Below, piece by piece: positions 6,048-8,512 of a DNA stretch of 8,512 bases. The notes under the pieces are model-generated. The model worked only from the letters and a program-made list of their open reading frames with translations, had not been told where the DNA came from and did no database searches. A program made the translations under genes and the position numbers. Location: contig USHH01000086.1 of assembly GCA_900554345.1 (NCBI GenBank), positions 1 to 8,512 on the forward strand, read 5' to 3'. The first letter of the stretch is position 1. Each line of letters opens with the position of its first letter. This DNA is from an uncultured Bacteroidales bacterium. Its GTDB lineage: Bacteria > Bacteroidota > Bacteroidia > Bacteroidales > Muribaculaceae.

Positions 6048-7979
6048 TCATCTTATCGCAACCTTGCATGAACCGACTCCATCGGCGCCGGAGATCCTCA
6101 CGAGGTAGATGCCGCTGTCCAGTCCGCGCCCTGAGACGCGTGTGCCTGCCAGTGTGTAGACCTCGATGCTGTGGCCCGGCGCGGCCTCGATGTCATGGCC
6201 GTTGACCGTGAACGTGGCGACTGACTGCCGGATGCTCCCGATGCCGCTTCCCGTCACCGGAGTCTCACATGAGTTTATCACCTGCATGTGGCCGTATCTC
6301 TCGCCCGAGCGGTTGAGGAACGCGAGCACACGCATGTCGTCTCTTTTCCATTCGGGCTCCAGCTCACACGTGAATTTCTTCGTGTAGGCGCCGTCGCCGT
6401 CAAGCATGTCGCCATACATCTCGGTGAGGCTCAGGCGTATGACGTCCTCGTGAGTGTAGACCCCCTTGTAGCGGTCGGTCACCTCCGGGTCGTCGGGGAA
6501 TTCCTGACTCGTCGATTCTATCCCGTCTTCCACGAGATATACCGTCAGCCGGAGGGGTTCATCCTCCGGCATGATTCCGGGTTCTACGTAGCCAGTGACC
6601 TCGATGCCGCATATGTCGCCCTCCACGTCGGCCTTGGCCTCGACGGTTGCGAAAGTGGGCACGTCGAGCGCCGCAGTGTAGAACGGCTCCACGTAGTCGG
6701 GATAGATGAAGTTGTAGGCAACGCTGTAGGTGTTGCTGCGCGACAGAGGATTACGCGGCAGGTAGGAACGGTCGACGGAGAATGCGGGGATGGAGACCCG
6801 GCTCTTGTCGCCGTCGGCGAAATCCACCAGAAACTGTATGTCCTCGTTGTCGACGTCGGCGTCAAACTCATGATAGATCATGAACTGGTCGGAACAATGA
6901 TGGGCGATCACCGACATGCTTTCCCTCAGCGACTCGATGCCGGGAAGGAATATGTCGTCGGTGTAGACCGGCGAGCGATAGTCGGATTCGCTGACCCAGC
7001 GCTCCACGAGCGGCCTGCGTGTGTATCGGGCAGCCACTTCGGCCGGCACTCCTATGAGGTCGCGCTCCAGCGCCACAGGATTCTCCACGTCCTTGCCGTT
7101 GACCTTGCTGATCCATATCCGGTGGGTGCCTGTGCCCAAGGCCTGGATGCCGCCCGACACGTCACGCGTCTCGCCTGCGGCGATCGGACTGCTGAAATCA
7201 ATCGTCTGCGACCATAGTCCCTCTCCCATCGAAGAGGTAAGCTCTATGCTCTGCAGCTCGTTGAAGCCGTCGTTTCTGACCACAAGCCATGCGTCGCCGG
7301 GATATTCCATCGGCTGTATCACATTGGTGCGCAGGTCGCTGAGCGCCGCCTTGTCGTTGTAGCCGCTGCCGGAGGCCTCCACGATGCCGAGCACCATCAG
7401 CACCATGGAGTTGTCGGTCACGTCGATCCAGTTGATGTTGCCGTCGGGGTCGGTGTCGGCGGTGTTGCCCATGAACTGGCTGCCTTCAGGCAGTGTGTAG
7501 CCCCATGTCCCGGTGCCCAGCCATGAGCCGGGCTCCCATTCCACCTTGCCGCCGATATAGAGGTCCCTGTCGGCAGTGATGGAGTAGGGGGTGTCGAAGT
7601 CGATGTCGTTCCATCCGAATCCTACCTGTGCGCTTCCGCTTGCCAGATTCTCGCCGTCAAGCTCCTCGCGCACGAAAACCTCCATTTCCGGGGTCTTCTC
7701 CTCCTCTCCCATGCTCCAGCCGACACATACGCCCGTAAGCGATGCCCCGCCGTAGTTGGCGAATTTCGACGCCTCCATGCGTACCACGAAATACAGCGTG
7801 CCTCCCTCTTCGGAGGCGTTATTGAAGCCTGTGTAGGGATACACCGTCTCCTGCGGGTTGACATACCCCACATACATCTGATTCTGAGCCGATGCCTCCG
7901 ACGCCGGGGTGAGTAAGCCGGCGAAGAGGGCCAGAAGCCCGATCAGGCCTGACGATTTGCAGTTGGAAAATCTATTCAT
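6048..7979 (-). CDS. Omp28-like secreted protein lacking CxxC, with T9SS-type C-terminal domain
   Basis: This 643-residue protein starts at the ATG at 7979-7977, chosen because it begins the signal peptide (MNRF, hydrophobic residues 11-23, cleavage after ASA at 29-31); the upstream in-frame ATG at 8030 would put 17 polar residues before it. Residues about 32-230 are a beta-rich domain, and about 230-310 an Ig-like segment. From about 315 comes a degraded Omp28/thioredoxin-like region: PLVERW at 323-328 matches PLVEEF of the neighbour, but the CxxC positions are D333 and S336 here. Residues about 605-643 (IEVYTLAGTRV...GIYLVR...CKVAIR) resemble a T9SS type A sorting domain, suggesting passage through the outer membrane and attachment to the surface. 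It is the first gene of a two-gene operon with its paralogue. No redox activity is expected without the cysteines; a binding or structural role is inference. Confidence 0.85.
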   Translation of the reverse strand: MNRFSNCKSSGLIGLLALFAGLLTPASEASAQNQMYVGYVNPQETVYPYTGFNNASEEGGTLYFVVRMEASKFANYGGASLTGVCVGWSMGEEEKTPEMEVFVREELDGENLASGSAQVGFGWNDIDFDTPYSITADRDLYIGGKVEWEPGSWLGTGTWGYTLPEGSQFMGNTADTDPDGNINWIDVTDNSMVLMVLGIVEASGSGYNDKAALSDLRTNVIQPMEYPGDAWLVVRNDGFNELQSIELTSSMGEGLWSQTIDFSSPIAAGETRDVSGGIQALGTGTHRIWISKVNGKDVENPVALERDLIGVPAEVAARYTRRPLVERWVSESDYRSPVYTDDIFLPGIESLRESMSVIAHHCSDQFMIYHEFDADVDNEDIQFLVDFADGDKSRVSIPAFSVDRSYLPRNPLSRSNTYSVAYNFIYPDYVEPFYTAALDVPTFATVEAKADVEGDICGIEVTGYVEPGIMPEDEPLRLTVYLVEDGIESTSQEFPDDPEVTDRYKGVYTHEDVIRLSLTEMYGDMLDGDGAYTKKFTCELEPEWKRDDMRVLAFLNRSGERYGHMQVINSCETPVTGSGIGSIRQSVATFTVNGHDIEAAPGHSIEVYTLAGTRVSGRGLDSGIYLVRISGADGVGSCKVAIR

Positions 7980-8100
7980 ATAATCGGTATTAAGTATTGA
8001 TGATTTGCAAAATTGGCAATTTATTTCCATAGCGACAAATATTCTGGTGATTATTTCCGGGAAAATTCGACATTAGACGGCGAATTTCAAAAATTTTATA

Positions 8101-8108
8101 TACTTTTG
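8101..8108 (+). promoter_or_regulatory. Possible -7 box for the right-hand gene
   Basis: TACTTTTG fits TAnnTTTG and lies 59 bp before the ATG at 8168, in an AT-rich stretch (TTTTATATAC). No TTG is found about 20 bp upstream, so the -33 element is weak or missing. Confidence 0.45.
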
Positions 8109-8119
8109 CCGATTATATC

Positions 8120-8142
8120 CGATGCGCGGCGATTCCGCATCG
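8120..8142 (+). other. Small hairpin in the leader of the right-hand gene
   Basis: CGATGCG (8120-8126) and CGCATCG (8136-8142) can pair as a 7-bp stem with a 9-nt loop, 25 bp before the ATG at 8168. It would lie in the 5' leader if transcription begins near 8115. It is too small for a known riboswitch, and a role is not established. Confidence 0.3.
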
Positions 8143-8167
8143 CGGCTCATAATCATAAACCCAACCC

Positions 8168-8512
8168 ATGGAAACCGATAATACTCTCCTCCGGCTGATC
8201 TCCGACGGCGTCGACAAAGCGAAAGAAGGCGCCGCGCGCGAGGTCTACGATGCCGTGCATGCATCCGCATCCTCTATCCCTCCGCGAAGCCATTATGCCT
8301 TCGGATGGATCATCTACTACACCCTCCATCAGGCCGCCGCCTCCGAAATCCAGCTGCGGAAGAAGCTTCTCGCGGAATATCTCGCACTCTCCACGCCGCG
8401 ACCCCACAAGCTCCACTCGATGATACTCCTGGAGGCCATGCGTCTCTACGACGATGCCGGAAACGCCGGTTTCTGCGCCAGCGAAGGCCGGCGTCAGAAG
8501 CCGCCGGCCTTC
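8168..8512 (+). CDS. Cytoplasmic helical protein, N-terminal part (runs off right edge)
   Basis: An open frame of 115 codons runs from the ATG at 8168 to the window edge with no stop. The start is the first ATG after a -7-like box and begins METDNTLLRLISDG. There is no signal peptide or membrane segment. The sequence is helical and amphipathic, with HYAFGWIIYYTLHQ at about residues 41-54 and PRPHKLHSMILLEAMRL at about 77-93. The combination of a GW-YY helix and a PRP-LHS helix reminds me of the TPR-like N-terminal region of large Bacteroidetes proteins linked with cold-shock domains and conflict systems (DUF7017-like), but this is from memory and weak. Function is not assigned. It is divergent from the Omp28-like operon and shares the 188-bp region 7980-8167 with it. 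Confidence 0.7.
   Translation, partial: METDNTLLRLISDGVDKAKEGAAREVYDAVHASASSIPPRSHYAFGWIIYYTLHQAAASEIQLRKKLLAEYLALSTPRPHKLHSMILLEAMRLYDDAGNAGFCASEGRRQKPPAF

Noticed and set aside
6288..7217. A 309-codon open frame on the plus strand
   Set aside because: It is antisense to the intact 643-residue protein and has His/Val/Arg-rich shadow composition and no sensible start context.
7980..8100. A promoter for the Omp28-like operon at AATATTTG (minus strand, 8043-8036)
   Set aside because: The first base of the -7 box mismatches and no TTG lies about 20 bp upstream. The operon must have a promoter near here, but I cannot place it with confidence.

Overview
The window looks like a chromosomal segment from a Bacteroidales bacterium, probably of the Muribaculaceae/Prevotella type. 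The grounds are promoter-like boxes of the Bacteroidetes form (TAnnTTTG with TTG about 20 bp upstream), start codons without strong Shine-Dalgarno sequences, a TPR/membrane/HTH regulator of a kind typical of this phylum, and large secreted proteins with C-terminal domains like the type IX secretion (T9SS) type A sorting domain. The family placement is inference.

Layout: (1) 1-2020, minus strand: the first 673 codons of a large secreted protein that runs off the left edge. (2) 2021-2349: a divergent control region. It has facing Bacteroidetes-type -7 boxes, an 11-bp-period direct repeat, and a 135-bp inverted pair of REP-like palindromes just before the next gene. (3) 2350-4059, plus strand: a 569-residue lipoprotein-signal/TPR/transmembrane/coiled-coil/HTH regulator. 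(4) 4060-4142: two perfect palindromes between convergent genes. (5) 6039-4143, minus strand: an Omp28-like secreted protein split into two reading frames by a one-base shift near 5237-5254. (6) 7979-6048, minus strand: an intact paralogue of it, 643 residues, directly upstream in the same operon. (7) 7980-8167: a divergent intergenic region. (8) 8168-8512, plus strand: the start of a cytoplasmic protein of unrecognised function that runs off the right edge.

How the genes may relate: the TPR/HTH protein is divergently placed from the left surface protein and may regulate it, or the opposing Omp28-like pair; this is inference from position only. The two Omp28-like genes are a tandem duplication. 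Once one base is removed, the split copy would be 631 residues, close to its 643-residue neighbour, and the two align from end to end. The split copy keeps the thioredoxin-like CxxC; the intact copy has lost it. No mobile-element transposase, CRISPR, tRNA or rRNA was seen.
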